From an uncultured Gemmatimonadota bacterium (GTDB lineage: Bacteria; Gemmatimonadota; Gemmatimonadetes; Gemmatimonadales; Gemmatimonadaceae): DNA of 13,714 nucleotides. Below, piece by piece: positions 1-8,209 of this stretch. Below the pieces are notes generated by a model. That model searched no databases. It was not told where the DNA came from and saw only the letters and a program-made list of their open reading frames with translations. The position numbers were made by a program, and so were the translations under genes. Numbering within the stretch: position 1 is the first letter of the stretch; each line of letters opens with the position of its first letter. The stretch is taken from the NCBI GenBank assembly GCA_946478895.1, contig CAMLDY010000061.1:1-13714 (forward strand), read 5' to 3'.

Positions 1-896
1 GATTGGCGCGCTATGTACTGCGCCTCGATCTCCGGAGATGACGAGAACGCGCCACGCACCGAGCCGGACGGCCAGCCGCCTTCGACCACCATCACCGGCA
101 ATGCGCGCTGACCCTTAATCCGCGAGTAGTAGTCGAGCGGGATGTCGGCCGGGGTTTTGAAACCGCCCAGATAAGGGTACGACGACAGGCCGATCAGGTT
201 CATGAACGGGAAATCGTGCAGATCCTGCGCGATACCGACGAATAGTGTCTGCTTGCCGAGCTTTCCCCACGCGGTTTCAACCTGCACGCTGACGTACAGC
301 GGAAGCGCGGACGCCGAATGCGTGCGACGCACATCGGCCGCCGCGTCGTTGGTCATCCGAACAACGGCCTCGTAGACCGGGCGCGGCGCAATCGCGCGCA
401 CAAGGTTGGTCTCTGCCGCGAGTCCGAGATAGTCAGGGTGCAGCATCTCGACCAGAGTGCCGACGTAGTCGCGATACAGGCGTTGCACCGCCGGCTCGGT
501 AATGCTGCGATGCGCCGCGACCAATGCCGCCGCTTCGCTCTCGCGTGCCAGGCCGTTGGTCACATCGATCGTCACCACGAGCTTGAGATGCTTCGACCGA
601 TAGTAGTGCTCGAGGTCGACGCCATCCTTTCGCAACGCTTCCGCTGCAGATCCGCCGCCCAACAACTGCGCCCATGGAACGTCGAGGTGCATGATCGCGG
701 CATCCGCACGCTTGCTCCAGATGTCCAGCGACTTGAGAGCAATGGCGATGTCCGGTTTCGGCGGTACAACCGAGAATCCCATGAAGTACGAGCGTGTTCC
801 GGTGGCCACGACATCCGGCTCCGCGGCAGGCCGGGCACAGGAGATCATTACGGCGCATGCAACGGTCGCGAGTAGGAGCTTGCGGCGGGATCTCAA
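1..896 (-). CDS. Glycoside-hydrolase-like TIM-barrel lipoprotein (C-terminus beyond window)
   Basis: Partial gene; 298 codons are visible and the 3' end lies off the left edge. I start it at a TTG (896-894) because that gives a complete lipoprotein signal: RSRRK, a hydrophobic run, then M-I-S-C20 as the lipobox. The first internal ATG would leave no usable signal. The mature part looks like a clan-A-type (beta/alpha)8 barrel. It opens with a strand-like MGFSVVPP, has a possible acid/base Glu in GLAAETN (E162) and a possible nucleophile Glu in VVEGGWPSG (E272), which recalls the GH53/GH17 'E-x-G-W/Y-P' strand. These catalytic roles and any carbohydrate substrate are inferred; the exact family is not recognised. 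The TTG overlaps the TGA of the upstream SBP-permease gene (TTGA), so the two are probably translationally coupled. The coupling to a small-solute transporter is unexpected. No strong Shine-Dalgarno is seen. Confidence 0.72.
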   Translation of the reverse strand, partial: MRSRRKLLLATVACAVMISCARPAAEPDVVATGTRSYFMGFSVVPPKPDIAIALKSLDIWSKRADAAIMHLDVPWAQLLGGGSAAEALRKDGVDLEHYYRSKHLKLVVTIDVTNGLARESEAAALVAAHRSITEPAVQRLYRDYVGTLVEMLHPDYLGLAAETNLVRAIAPRPVYEAVVRMTNDAAADVRRTHSASALPLYVSVQVETAWGKLGKQTLFVGIAQDLHDFPFMNLIGLSSYPYLGGFKTPADIPLDYYSRIKGQRALPVMVVEGGWPSGSVRGAFSSSPEIEAQYIARQ

Positions 897-2482
897 GGCT
901 TCGTCCGTCGGTGCGCCGGTGCGAGCAGTCGTTCTACAAGAGCCAGGACGCCGTCGACCGCCAGCGCCAGAAGAGCGGCCGGCAGCGCGCCGGACAAAAT
1001 CATGCGCGTATCGGCCAGCGCGAGTCCCGCCACGATCGGCTCGCCAAGTCCGCCGGCGCCGATGAACGCAGCCAGCGTTGCCGCTCCGACCGTGATTACT
1101 GCCGCCGTTCGAATACCGGCCATGATCACCGGAGCCGCGAGTGGCAATCTGACCCAGACGAGACGCTGCCGCGCCGTGGTTCCCAACGCCTCCGCTGCAG
1201 CGACCGCATCCGGGTCGGCGTCACGCACTCCGGTGTAGGTCCCGCGCGCGATCGGATAAAGCGCGTACAGCCAGAGCGCCACCAGCGCCGGGATGACTCC
1301 AACGCCGAGCAGTGGAATCATGAACGCGAGCAGCGCGATGGATGGAATCGTCTCGAGGACGCCCAACGTTCCAATGGTGGGCTCGGCAATTCGCCGTGCT
1401 CGCTCCAGCGCCAGGCCCAGCGGCACCGCGACCAGCACCGCTGCCAACAACGCTACGGCGACGAGAAGTAGATGCCGCGCGGTCAGCGAGCCGATGCTGG
1501 CGCGACGGTCCCAGAGGTAACGCCAGAATCCCTGGCCGGCGGATGCAGTCGCGCCGGCTGCCCGCGGACTCGCGCTGATCAGTCCGAGCACGGCGAGCTC
1601 ACTTCGCGCAACCTCGGTGATGTCTTCCCGATCGACCTCTATGCGCTTGTTCAGAGAGCGCATGGTCAGCTCGTCGAGGCGTCCGCTCAACAACACGAGT
1701 GTCGCCACTGCTCCGGGCATTTCGCGCTCGAGCGTTCCGGACACAAGCGCGGCTGCTTCGTACGGCGGAAAGAAGTGGCGGTCGTCGTTCAGCGTCACGA
1801 GATCGTAGCGCGCCAGCAGACCGTCGGTCGAATAGCCATCGATGACGTCCACGGCGCCGGAAACGAGCGCCTGATATTTCACCGCCGGCGCGAGCGGTCT
1901 GACCGCCTTCGGCTTGATGCCATAGACCCGGGCGAGTCCAACGAGCCCATCGCTCCTGCCGATGAAATCCGCGGTAAATCCTGCCGTGAGATGCGGACTC
2001 TCCCGCGCCAGATCACTCAGGGTGCGCAGGTGATATCGGTCCGCGGTCGAGCGCGTAACTGCGATCGCGTAGGTGTTCTGAAATCCGAGTGGCGGAAGCC
2101 AGCGCGTGTCATAGAGCGCGGCGAATCTTCCCGCGACGTGCGCGAATACCGCTCGCGGGTCAGCGAGAACGGAGTCGGCCAGGGTGTCGTGAAGAATCGC
2201 GACGAGTCCGGTTCCGGTGTACTCGGGATACACGTCGATCGCGCCGCGCCTAAGAGCGCCGAACGCGATCTCAGTCGCGCCGAGTCCGCGTCGGCGATCA
2301 ACCGTGAAGCCGCGCGACTCCAGCAGCTGCGCGAACATTTCCGCCAGCACATACGATTCCCCGAACGGCTTCGACGCGACGACGACCGACCGGCGCTCCT
2401 GCGCTTGCGCCGCACCCGCCGAAAGCATCGCTATGAACAGAGCGATTCCGACGACGATGCGCAGCGGATGCATTCGGATCAC
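893..2482 (-). CDS. OpuBC/ProX-type substrate-binding protein fused to ABC permease
   Basis: A 529-residue fusion from the glycine betaine/choline/carnitine (or ergothioneine) uptake family. A signal peptide (about 1-27, AQA before Q28) leads a periplasmic OpuAC-like binding domain (about 30-305) with the family motif YPEYTGTGL at 85-93 and a later VDVIDGYSTDG strand. From about 320 there is a BPD_transp_1 permease with about five membrane segments and an EAA loop (AAAEALG, then a conserved L-P) in a predicted cytoplasmic loop. The order, binding domain first and permease second, is the reverse of the commoner permease-SBP fusions such as EgtU and OpuABC-type proteins. The topology still works: the binding domain is outside and the first permease helix runs inward. 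The start is GTG at 2482, overlapping the ATPase TGA (GTGA); an ATG three codons later is an alternative. The solute cannot be assigned from sequence alone. Confidence 0.9.
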   Translation of the reverse strand: MIRMHPLRIVVGIALFIAMLSAGAAQAQERRSVVVASKPFGESYVLAEMFAQLLESRGFTVDRRRGLGATEIAFGALRRGAIDVYPEYTGTGLVAILHDTLADSVLADPRAVFAHVAGRFAALYDTRWLPPLGFQNTYAIAVTRSTADRYHLRTLSDLARESPHLTAGFTADFIGRSDGLVGLARVYGIKPKAVRPLAPAVKYQALVSGAVDVIDGYSTDGLLARYDLVTLNDDRHFFPPYEAAALVSGTLEREMPGAVATLVLLSGRLDELTMRSLNKRIEVDREDITEVARSELAVLGLISASPRAAGATASAGQGFWRYLWDRRASIGSLTARHLLLVAVALLAAVLVAVPLGLALERARRIAEPTIGTLGVLETIPSIALLAFMIPLLGVGVIPALVALWLYALYPIARGTYTGVRDADPDAVAAAEALGTTARQRLVWVRLPLAAPVIMAGIRTAAVITVGAATLAAFIGAGGLGEPIVAGLALADTRMILSGALPAALLALAVDGVLALVERLLAPAHRRTKP

Positions 2483-3228
2483 GCGAGGAGTGGCTCGAGG
2501 CCCGCGCGGGCTTTCTCTATCAGCTGCGCCACGTAATCCGTCGCTGGACTTCGGACGAGTGCGCCCATGGGACCTCGCTGCTCGATCTTTCCGCTGCGCA
2601 TCACCACCACCTGGTCGCCGAGTCGAGCCGCTTCCGCGAGGTCGTGGGTGACGAGCAGCGTCGTCAGCACCAGCTCTGTCCGAAGGGCGGCGAAGGTTTC
2701 CTGTAGCTCGGCGCGTGAGATTGCGTCGAGCGCGCCGAAGGGCTCGTCGAGCAGAATCACACCGGGCCGCGCGGCGATGCTTCGCGCCAGCGCGACCCTC
2801 TGCCGCTGTCCGCCCGAGAGCTCGTGCGGAAAGCGCGATCCGAAATCGGCGACGGGCAGACCAACCAGATCGAGCGCGCGTCCGGCCGCATCGTTCGCGT
2901 CGCCCATCCCTCTCAGCACCGGCACCAACGCGACGTTACGCAGCACCCGCCAGTGCGGGAGCAGTCCTCCGTGCTGCTGCACATAGCCGATGCTCCGTCG
3001 CAGCTCGACCGGCGACTGCAGCCGGACATCCCGATCGCCGACGGTAATTTCTCCGGCGTCCGGCTCGACCAGGCGGTTGAAGCAGCGGAGCAGCGTGGTC
3101 TTGCCGGAGCCACTCTCGCCGACGATCGCGGTCGACTCGCCCGCCGCGACGTCGAGGCTGACCCCGTCCAGAGCTACGACATCGCCGAACCTGTGGGTGA
3201 CGTTGCGCGCAGAGAGCCCAATCGGCAT
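2479..3228 (-). CDS. ABC transporter ATP-binding protein, OpuCA/ProV type without CBS domains
   Basis: A 249-residue nucleotide-binding subunit that powers the fused SBP-permease encoded immediately downstream. All motifs are intact: Walker A GESGSGKT (37-44), Q-loop around Q84-Q85, signature LSGGQ (137-141), Walker B ILLDEP (158-163), D-loop GALD (165-168) and H-loop H195 in VTHD. The order and sequence match the osmoprotectant/choline ATPases (OpuBA, OpuCA, ProV). The protein ends at about 249 residues, so it lacks the C-terminal tandem CBS domains that sense ionic strength in OpuAA-type osmoregulated importers. That weakens a purely osmotic role and leaves other members such as ergothioneine or choline importers possible. 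The ATG at 3228 has no clear Shine-Dalgarno, but a short upstream ORF stops 3 nt before it, so re-initiation is plausible. Confidence 0.93.
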   Translation of the reverse strand: MPIGLSARNVTHRFGDVVALDGVSLDVAAGESTAIVGESGSGKTTLLRCFNRLVEPDAGEITVGDRDVRLQSPVELRRSIGYVQQHGGLLPHWRVLRNVALVPVLRGMGDANDAAGRALDLVGLPVADFGSRFPHELSGGQRQRVALARSIAARPGVILLDEPFGALDAISRAELQETFAALRTELVLTTLLVTHDLAEAARLGDQVVVMRSGKIEQRGPMGALVRSPATDYVAQLIEKARAGLEPLLA

Positions 3229-3231
3229 GCG

Positions 3232-3318
3232 TCAGGCCGGATCAGCCGCAGGCCGGCCGAGAAACACGCCGCACAGCAAGCAGACGGACATCTCGCGTTT
3301 CATCTTCGACAGATCCAT
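3232..3318 (-). CDS. Putative 28-aa leader ORF upstream of the ABC operon
   Basis: A short ORF starts at ATG 3318 with a GGAG Shine-Dalgarno at 3327-3324, 5 nt from the start, and ends at TGA 3234-3232. One codon (CGC) then separates it from the ATPase ATG, in the same frame. The peptide reads [10 protein letters not shown], then a hydrophobic centre with two cysteines (CLLC), then GRPAADPA. It has no recognised family. It could be a leader whose translation delivers ribosomes to the ATPase start, which lacks its own ribosome-binding site, or it could be chance. No transcription attenuator could be made out. Confidence 0.35.
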   Translation of the reverse strand: MDLSKMKREMSVCLLCGVFLGRPAADPA

Positions 3319-3343
3319 GACATCTCCACGAGGTCGCGCGATC

Positions 3344-3371
3344 TTGAATTCGCCGGGTTTCTCGATATCTG
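3344..3371 (+). promoter_or_regulatory. Possible promoter of the aldo/keto reductase gene
   Basis: TTGAAT (3344-3349) and TATCTG (3366-3371) are separated by 16 nt and lie about 30 nt upstream of the start. The -35 is good but the -10 matches the consensus at only three positions, so this is a weak prediction. The gene itself has an AGGA ribosome-binding site at 3394-3397, 5 nt before the ATG at 3403. Confidence 0.28.
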
Positions 3372-3402
3372 TTCGATAGATCCTCTAACGTCCAGGAACC
3401 GG

Positions 3403-4407
3403 ATGACTCCAGCCACCACGAAGATACGCCGCCTCGGCGCGCAGGGCCTGCAGACTTCCCCCATCGGCCTTGGCTGCATGGGAATGTCGGACTTCTATGG
3501 CCCCAGCAACGAGCAACAGTCGATCGCCACCATCCACCGCGCCATCGAGCTCGGCATCAACTTTCTCGATACAGCCGACATGTACGGTCCGCACACCAAT
3601 GAGGAGCTGGTCGGGCGCGCGATCAAGGGCAAACGCGACCAGGTGATCATCGCCACCAAGTTCGGCAACGTGCGCGATCCGAAGACCCGCGCTTTCCTCG
3701 GCGTCAACGGAAAACCCGACTACGTGAGGCAGGCGTGCGAGGCGTCGCTCAGGAGACTGGGAATCGACACGATCGATCTCTACTACCAGCATCGCGTCGA
3801 CAGAAACACGCCTATCGAGGATACGGTTGGAGCGATGGCGGATCTCGTGCGCGAGGGGAAGGTGCGCTACATCGGACTTTCGGAGGCGTCGGTCGCGACG
3901 ATTCGCCGCGCTCACAAGGTTCACCCCATCACAGCAGTACAGACCGAGTACTCGCTCTGGTCACGCGATCCCGAAGACGGATTGCTCGAGGCGCTCCGCG
4001 CGCTGGACATCGGCTTCGTCGCCTACAGTCCGCTCGGCCGCGGCTTTCTCACGGGCCAGATCAAGAGCGTCGACGACCTTGCCGACGACGATTTTCGTAA
4101 GCACCACCCGCGCTTCCAGGGCGAGAACTTCCAGCGGAATCTGGATCTCGTCGCGAAAGTCGAGGAGATCGCCGAAGAGCACAAATGCACACCCGCGCAG
4201 CTCGCACTCGCATGGCTCCTCGCCCAGGGCGACGACATCGTGCCGATTCCTGGTACGAGACATCCCGAGCGCGTTGAGGAGAACTGGCACGCGGTCGATA
4301 TCGTGCTGTCGGAGAATGATCTGCGTCGCATCGACGCTGCGGCCCCGAAAGGTGTCACCGCCGGCGATCGTTATCCCGAAGCCGGGATGCGAACCATCAA
4401 CGGCTAG
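3403..4407 (+). CDS. Aldo/keto reductase (AKR13-like)
   Basis: A 334-residue NADPH-dependent oxidoreductase of the aldo/keto reductase superfamily, expected to be a soluble single-domain TIM barrel that reduces aldehydes or ketones to alcohols. The catalytic tetrad is visible: D56, Y61 (in DTADMYG), K86 (in ATKFG) and H130 (in YYQHR). The N-terminal [13 protein letters not shown] and the C-terminal cofactor-binding [14 protein letters not shown] are typical of the branch containing plant and bacterial AKR13-type enzymes. The frame stays open far upstream of 3403, but those codons cover the opposite-strand ABC genes. The ATG at 3403 has an AGGA ribosome-binding site and gives the usual family length. 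The gene diverges from the ABC operon. Its TAG shares a CTAG tetranucleotide with the stop of the convergent DUF5916 gene. The physiological substrate is unknown. Confidence 0.93.
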   Translation: MTPATTKIRRLGAQGLQTSPIGLGCMGMSDFYGPSNEQQSIATIHRAIELGINFLDTADMYGPHTNEELVGRAIKGKRDQVIIATKFGNVRDPKTRAFLGVNGKPDYVRQACEASLRRLGIDTIDLYYQHRVDRNTPIEDTVGAMADLVREGKVRYIGLSEASVATIRRAHKVHPITAVQTEYSLWSRDPEDGLLEALRALDIGFVAYSPLGRGFLTGQIKSVDDLADDDFRKHHPRFQGENFQRNLDLVAKVEEIAEEHKCTPAQLALAWLLAQGDDIVPIPGTRHPERVEENWHAVDIVLSENDLRRIDAAAPKGVTAGDRYPEAGMRTING

Positions 4408-6725
4408 AGCCGGAAGAGATAGCTGATCTTTCCGAAGAATCCGTCGCGGGTGCGCTGCAGATTCTGAAATCTGAATTCGCGCGGCTCCTCGAGCGTCGAG
4501 CCGTAACCCAGATACACGAGCGTGCCCGGAACCGGACGATAGCTGAATAGCCAGTCCGTCGAGAATTCGTTGGTGGTCTCGCCGGTGTCGAGCACGCCAT
4601 TGACCAGGATCCGAGTGCCGTTTCGGTCCTGCAGGGCCGACCGCGAGCGCGCCGCATACTGGCTGACAACCCGCACGAAGATCGGGCGACTCACCTGGTA
4701 CTCGACCTTGATGCGTGGAATGGTTTCGGTCGAAAAGCGAGATCCGTCGAGCCGGCGATCGATCGCCAATCGCGAGAACTGGAGCGTGCTTCGAAGCGCT
4801 GTCGTGGGACGCACTGCAATCGTCGCATCGATTCGCGAGCTCGAGCCGGGCGACGCCTCGCGGAAGATCGGGACCTGGCCTTTCGTCACGCTGGCGGTTC
4901 CAGTGAAGATCCGATAAGTGGGCGTCGTCAGGCTCAGTGATCCACCCCACTGATCCTTCTCGGGCGGCGGCACGACGAATGGCGCGGTAAACGCTCCCTC
5001 CGAGAGGGACAATCCCGAATACAGCGCCGGATCGAAGGCGAAGTACCCATGGGTCACCGCACCACCGAGCTGCCACCCGCCGCGCAGTGTCGCGCTCGGC
5101 GTAATCGACTCGCTGCTCTCCGCGAGACCGTGGCCGGCGCCGAGGTTGTTCCAGATGCGGTCCCAGCCAAAGAACGTGCTGATTGTCTGGAGCAGCGCAC
5201 CCTGCTTGCCGTAGAAGCTGAGTCGGTTGAAGGCGCGTCCTTCGATGATACCCGTGCGATTGACGAAGCCGGCGGCGGCGCGGAAGCCGGGGTCGAGCGA
5301 TCTCAACGTGTAATGAAATCCCCAGGCGCGTCCGGTTCGATCCCAATCGCCCTGCAGGATCGATCCGCGCAGGCGGTTGCGAAGACTGTCCGTCCATGAG
5401 CTCGCCGCCTGAAATTGCGCGAAGTACAGCTTCGAGTGGTAGAAACGGAAATCCCCCGACGCGACGCGCGAGAAGTTGTCGCCATCTTCGCGACTGGTGA
5501 GCGCCGCACCGAGCGTGTTCCCGGAACCGAAGTCGTAGCGCAGCCGCGAGACTCCGAACAACGGGGTGTTGCGGTTCTCCCACGAGTAGAGCTTGTCGTC
5601 AGCGACCACCATCGACGCGATGTTCATCCCGCCGAGCTTGCCGGTGAGCTTTACTCCGCCGATTGGCGCGACGATCTGCCGAGTGTAGATCAGCTGGTTG
5701 GGTGAGTCGAACAGCTCGAGTCCGTCAAGGAAGAACGGACGCTTCTCCGGATAGAACAGCGCGAACCGCTCGTTGAGCAGAACCTGCCCGACGTCGGCTT
5801 CGACCTGGGAGAAGTCGGGATTGATGGTGCCGTTGAGGGTGAGATTCTGCCTGATTCCCCAGCGTATGTCACCACCCAGCTCGCCCTTCTGTTGGTAGCC
5901 GCCATCACCGACTGTGGGCGAGCGGTCAGCGTGCGCGGTCAGCGTCGGCGTGGCTTCGAGAACGAGACCGCGTTTCAGATCGTGGAGTCCATCGAGGGTG
6001 CCCGATTGCGCGAGGAAGTTTGCGTTGGCCCGGACCGCCGGCGCCCAGGTGTCCTGAAATCCCGAGTGCTGAACGCGCCGCAGGATGTGCAGGCCCCAGC
6101 TCTGGACCCGCGCGTCCTGATAGCGCAGGCTCTTGAACGGAATTCGAACTTCGACTTCGTAACCGCCGTCGACGAGCCTGCCTTTGGACTCGAAGAAATA
6201 GTCCGGATTGAGATCGACGCTGCCCTCGAGCGGATTGATGGTGCGGAATCCGCCGCCGGTGGCCGACGGCCCCCCGGCGCCGCCCGAGAACTGCGCGCTT
6301 CGCGTCCCGTCCTGCTGAACGCCGTATGGGTTCACGCCGAAGAGAAACGCTATCTGTCGCGCGTTGTCGGTATCGAGAAGAATCTGGATCTGATCTTCGC
6401 TGTCGATGTTGTCGCGATTGGCGTGGGTTGCCCGCACGACGTTGCCGTGGATCTCACGCGCTCTGATGCCGAAGTAGATCGCGTCGGGCGCGTACCACAC
6501 AAGGACTTCGGTCGGCTCGTCGGCCGGTCTGCCGTCGACGGGCTGGTACTGCGAGAAACCCGTAAGCTTCGCCGCGCTTCGCCAGACCGGCTCATCGAGC
6601 TGTCCGTCGATCGTCGCGCTCGCATCGATGCGTGGCACCGGGACCTGGACGCGATGCGATCTGCCGTCGTAGATGAGCGTGGAATCCTGCAGCAACGCCA
6701 GCGCGAGCAATGCGTTAACGAGCAT
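4404..6725 (-). CDS. CBM9-like / DUF5916 outer-membrane protein
   Basis: A 773-residue envelope protein. The N-terminal third (about 30-225) is the carbohydrate-binding family 9-like beta-sandwich found in DUF5916 proteins, with the opening [12 protein letters not shown] and later [15 protein letters not shown]. The rest (about 235-773) is DUF5916, rich in amphipathic beta strands and aromatic residues, and ends YLFRL. It is likely an outer-membrane barrel. Such proteins are common in Bacteroidota and Gemmatimonadota and have no settled function; carbohydrate binding is a fold-based inference. The leader ([12 protein letters not shown], then QDS) is short and lacks a basic N-terminus. No in-frame upstream start repairs this, so the export signal is atypical or the start is imperfectly placed. 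There is no Shine-Dalgarno, but a TAAATT hexamer lies 7 nt before the ATG. The gene is divergent from the MgtC-like gene and convergent, with overlapping stops, with the reductase. Confidence 0.88.
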   Translation of the reverse strand: MLVNALLALALLQDSTLIYDGRSHRVQVPVPRIDASATIDGQLDEPVWRSAAKLTGFSQYQPVDGRPADEPTEVLVWYAPDAIYFGIRAREIHGNVVRATHANRDNIDSEDQIQILLDTDNARQIAFLFGVNPYGVQQDGTRSAQFSGGAGGPSATGGGFRTINPLEGSVDLNPDYFFESKGRLVDGGYEVEVRIPFKSLRYQDARVQSWGLHILRRVQHSGFQDTWAPAVRANANFLAQSGTLDGLHDLKRGLVLEATPTLTAHADRSPTVGDGGYQQKGELGGDIRWGIRQNLTLNGTINPDFSQVEADVGQVLLNERFALFYPEKRPFFLDGLELFDSPNQLIYTRQIVAPIGGVKLTGKLGGMNIASMVVADDKLYSWENRNTPLFGVSRLRYDFGSGNTLGAALTSREDGDNFSRVASGDFRFYHSKLYFAQFQAASSWTDSLRNRLRGSILQGDWDRTGRAWGFHYTLRSLDPGFRAAAGFVNRTGIIEGRAFNRLSFYGKQGALLQTISTFFGWDRIWNNLGAGHGLAESSESITPSATLRGGWQLGGAVTHGYFAFDPALYSGLSLSEGAFTAPFVVPPPEKDQWGGSLSLTTPTYRIFTGTASVTKGQVPIFREASPGSSSRIDATIAVRPTTALRSTLQFSRLAIDRRLDGSRFSTETIPRIKVEYQVSRPIFVRVVSQYAARSRSALQDRNGTRILVNGVLDTGETTNEFSTDWLFSYRPVPGTLVYLGYGSTLEEPREFRFQNLQRTRDGFFGKISYLFRL

Positions 6726-6732
6726 GCGCCAG

Positions 6733-6738
6733 AATTTA
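6733..6738 (-). promoter_or_regulatory. -10-like hexamer abutting the DUF5916 start (possible leaderless promoter)
   Basis: TAAATT on the minus strand ends 7 nt before the ATG at 6725. It fits the TAnnnT pattern seen before leaderless genes, and the gene has no Shine-Dalgarno. No convincing -35 was found. Confidence 0.35.
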
Positions 6739-6821
6739 CACGTCGCCGCCGTCGCGCATTAGTCTGGGCCGCCGCCCATCACCGAGCGGTGCGACCCGGC
6801 TTCGGCAGCGCGGGCAGCAGC

Positions 6822-6849
6822 TTGTGGAACGCTACGGTTGGCGTATAAC
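6822..6849 (+). promoter_or_regulatory. Sigma70-like promoter of the MgtC-family gene, probably leaderless
   Basis: TTGTGG (6822-6827) and TATAAC (6844-6849, five of six matches to TATAAT) are separated by 16 nt. The -10 ends 7 nt before the ATG at 6857, so transcription would begin at or just before the start codon. No Shine-Dalgarno precedes the ATG, which agrees with a leaderless mRNA. Confidence 0.5.
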
Positions 6850-6856
6850 GTCCCGC

Positions 6857-8122
6857 ATGGATCAGGACGTTCTCTGGCCTTACCTGCCGACTCTGTCGCG
6901 GCTCGCGCTTGCTGCGGCGATTGGCTTGTTCGTCGGAATCGAGCGCGAGCGTCGTCGCAAGGAAGCCGGCCTCCGCACCTTCGCTTTTTCGGCGATGATC
7001 GGCGCGGCCGGCGGGCTGCTGGGCGATCCCTACGCGCTCATTGCACTCGGACTCGTCGGCGTGTTGGTGATCCTGCTCAATATCGAGACAATCCGTACCG
7101 GCGAAGGCGCCGAGATCACCTCGTCGGCAGCGTTGATCGTCGTGACTTTCGCCGGAGTTCTCGCGGGGCGCGGGCACACCTTCGCGCCGGTGACTCTGGC
7201 TGTAACCACCGCCGCGCTTCTGGCCTGGAAGGAACCACTCGCCGGCTTCAGCCACGCGCTGACGGAGTCGGAGCTCAGGTCGGCTGTACTGCTGGCGATT
7301 CTCGCTTTCGTCGTCTTTCCGGTCTTGCCGCCCGGCACCGTCGACCCATTCGGTCTGTTCAATCCCAGCGAAGCGTGGGTGACCGTGATTCTCATTGGCG
7401 CGCTCGGTTTCGGGAACTACCTGCTATTCAAGATCTACGGCGCGAGGGCGGTGGAGTTGACCGGCTTTCTCGGCGGGCTGGTGAACAGCACCGTCACGGT
7501 TACCGAGTTGGCGAGCCGGACAAAGTCATCCGGCGCCGCGCTGTCCGATTTCACCTACCGCGGAATCATCCTCGCGACAGCCGCAATGTTGCTGCGGAAC
7601 GGGGTGATCCTGGGAATCCTCGCGCCCACGGCTCTTCTCTCCGCCGCCATTCCGCTGGGGCTCATGTTCCTCGGCGCGGCACTGGCAGCGACTTTCGGCC
7701 GTCACCGGACGACGACCCGCCACACCGACACCGACGCCCCACTCACCACCCTTCAGTCACCGTTCTCTCTGACCGCTGCCCTTCGTTTTGGATTCCTGTT
7801 TCTTCTCATTCAGGTCGCCGGCACTCTGGCCCAGAGAACGCTCGGCAATTCCGGATTTTATGGCGTGAGCTTGATCGGTGGTGTCGTCTCCAGCGCGAGC
7901 GCGGTAGCATCCTCCGCCAACCTTGCCGCCTCCGAAACTCTGTCGCCGCGGGTCGCCGCGATGGGTGCCGTTCTTGCGAGCGCCATGAGTGCTCTGGTGA
8001 GCTTGCCACTGGTCAAGCGCGTCGCGAACGAGAAATCCCTCACCAAACGAGTAGCGCTGGCGCTCGCCGTCATCGTTTTCCTCGGCGCCATTGGAGTCGT
8101 GGTCGAAACGATCCTGTACTAG
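6857..8122 (+). CDS. MgtC/SapB family membrane protein with DUF4010 domain
   Basis: A 421-residue polytopic inner-membrane protein. The N-terminal MgtC/SapB domain carries the family signature, a hydrophobic helix followed by GLFVGIERERRR (23-34). It continues through several helices including GAAGGLLGDPYALIALGLVG. The C-terminal half (about 190-415) matches DUF4010, with NSTVTVTELASR and the helical segment containing GGVVSSASAVASS. Proteins with this pairing are widespread but not functionally characterised; the short MgtC of pathogens, linked to magnesium stress and ATP-synthase control, is only a partial relative. A GTG at 6824 opens the same frame, but I chose the ATG at 6857 because the family normally starts just before the first helix and the best promoter lies between the two. 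The gene is convergent with the TonB receptor; the 87-base gap holds no good terminator. Confidence 0.88.
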   Translation: MDQDVLWPYLPTLSRLALAAAIGLFVGIERERRRKEAGLRTFAFSAMIGAAGGLLGDPYALIALGLVGVLVILLNIETIRTGEGAEITSSAALIVVTFAGVLAGRGHTFAPVTLAVTTAALLAWKEPLAGFSHALTESELRSAVLLAILAFVVFPVLPPGTVDPFGLFNPSEAWVTVILIGALGFGNYLLFKIYGARAVELTGFLGGLVNSTVTVTELASRTKSSGAALSDFTYRGIILATAAMLLRNGVILGILAPTALLSAAIPLGLMFLGAALAATFGRHRTTTRHTDTDAPLTTLQSPFSLTAALRFGFLFLLIQVAGTLAQRTLGNSGFYGVSLIGGVVSSASAVASSANLAASETLSPRVAAMGAVLASAMSALVSLPLVKRVANEKSLTKRVALALAVIVFLGAIGVVVETILY

Positions 8123-8209
8123 GAGGCGAGGCGTACGCCGCCGCGATCCGGAATCAGAAACATCTAACGCGAACGTTCAGCCGATGAAGGCGATTGGCAA
8201 GCACACCGG

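Noticed and set aside
3232..3234. In-frame TGA before the ABC ATPase as a second selenocysteine codon
   Set aside because: There is no redox motif or homology upstream, the ATPase is full length from ATG 3228, and no SECIS-like stem was noticed after it.
2824..3402. N-terminal extension of the aldo/keto reductase
   Set aside because: It is antisense to the ABC ATPase. The ATG at 3403 has a ribosome-binding site and gives the family length.
3961..5583. Long minus-strand frame of 540 codons
   Set aside because: Composition is arginine/glycine-rich shadow sequence crossing two real genes, with no domain.
6838..8187. A 449-codon plus-strand reading frame overlapping the MgtC-like gene
   Set aside because: It is arginine-rich, with no recognisable domain, and is the +1 shadow of a clearly conserved membrane protein.
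8123..8209. Terminator between the convergent MgtC-like and TonB receptor genes
   Set aside because: Only a loopless palindrome (8130-8139) and a weak wobble hairpin (8180-8198) are present, neither with a U tract.
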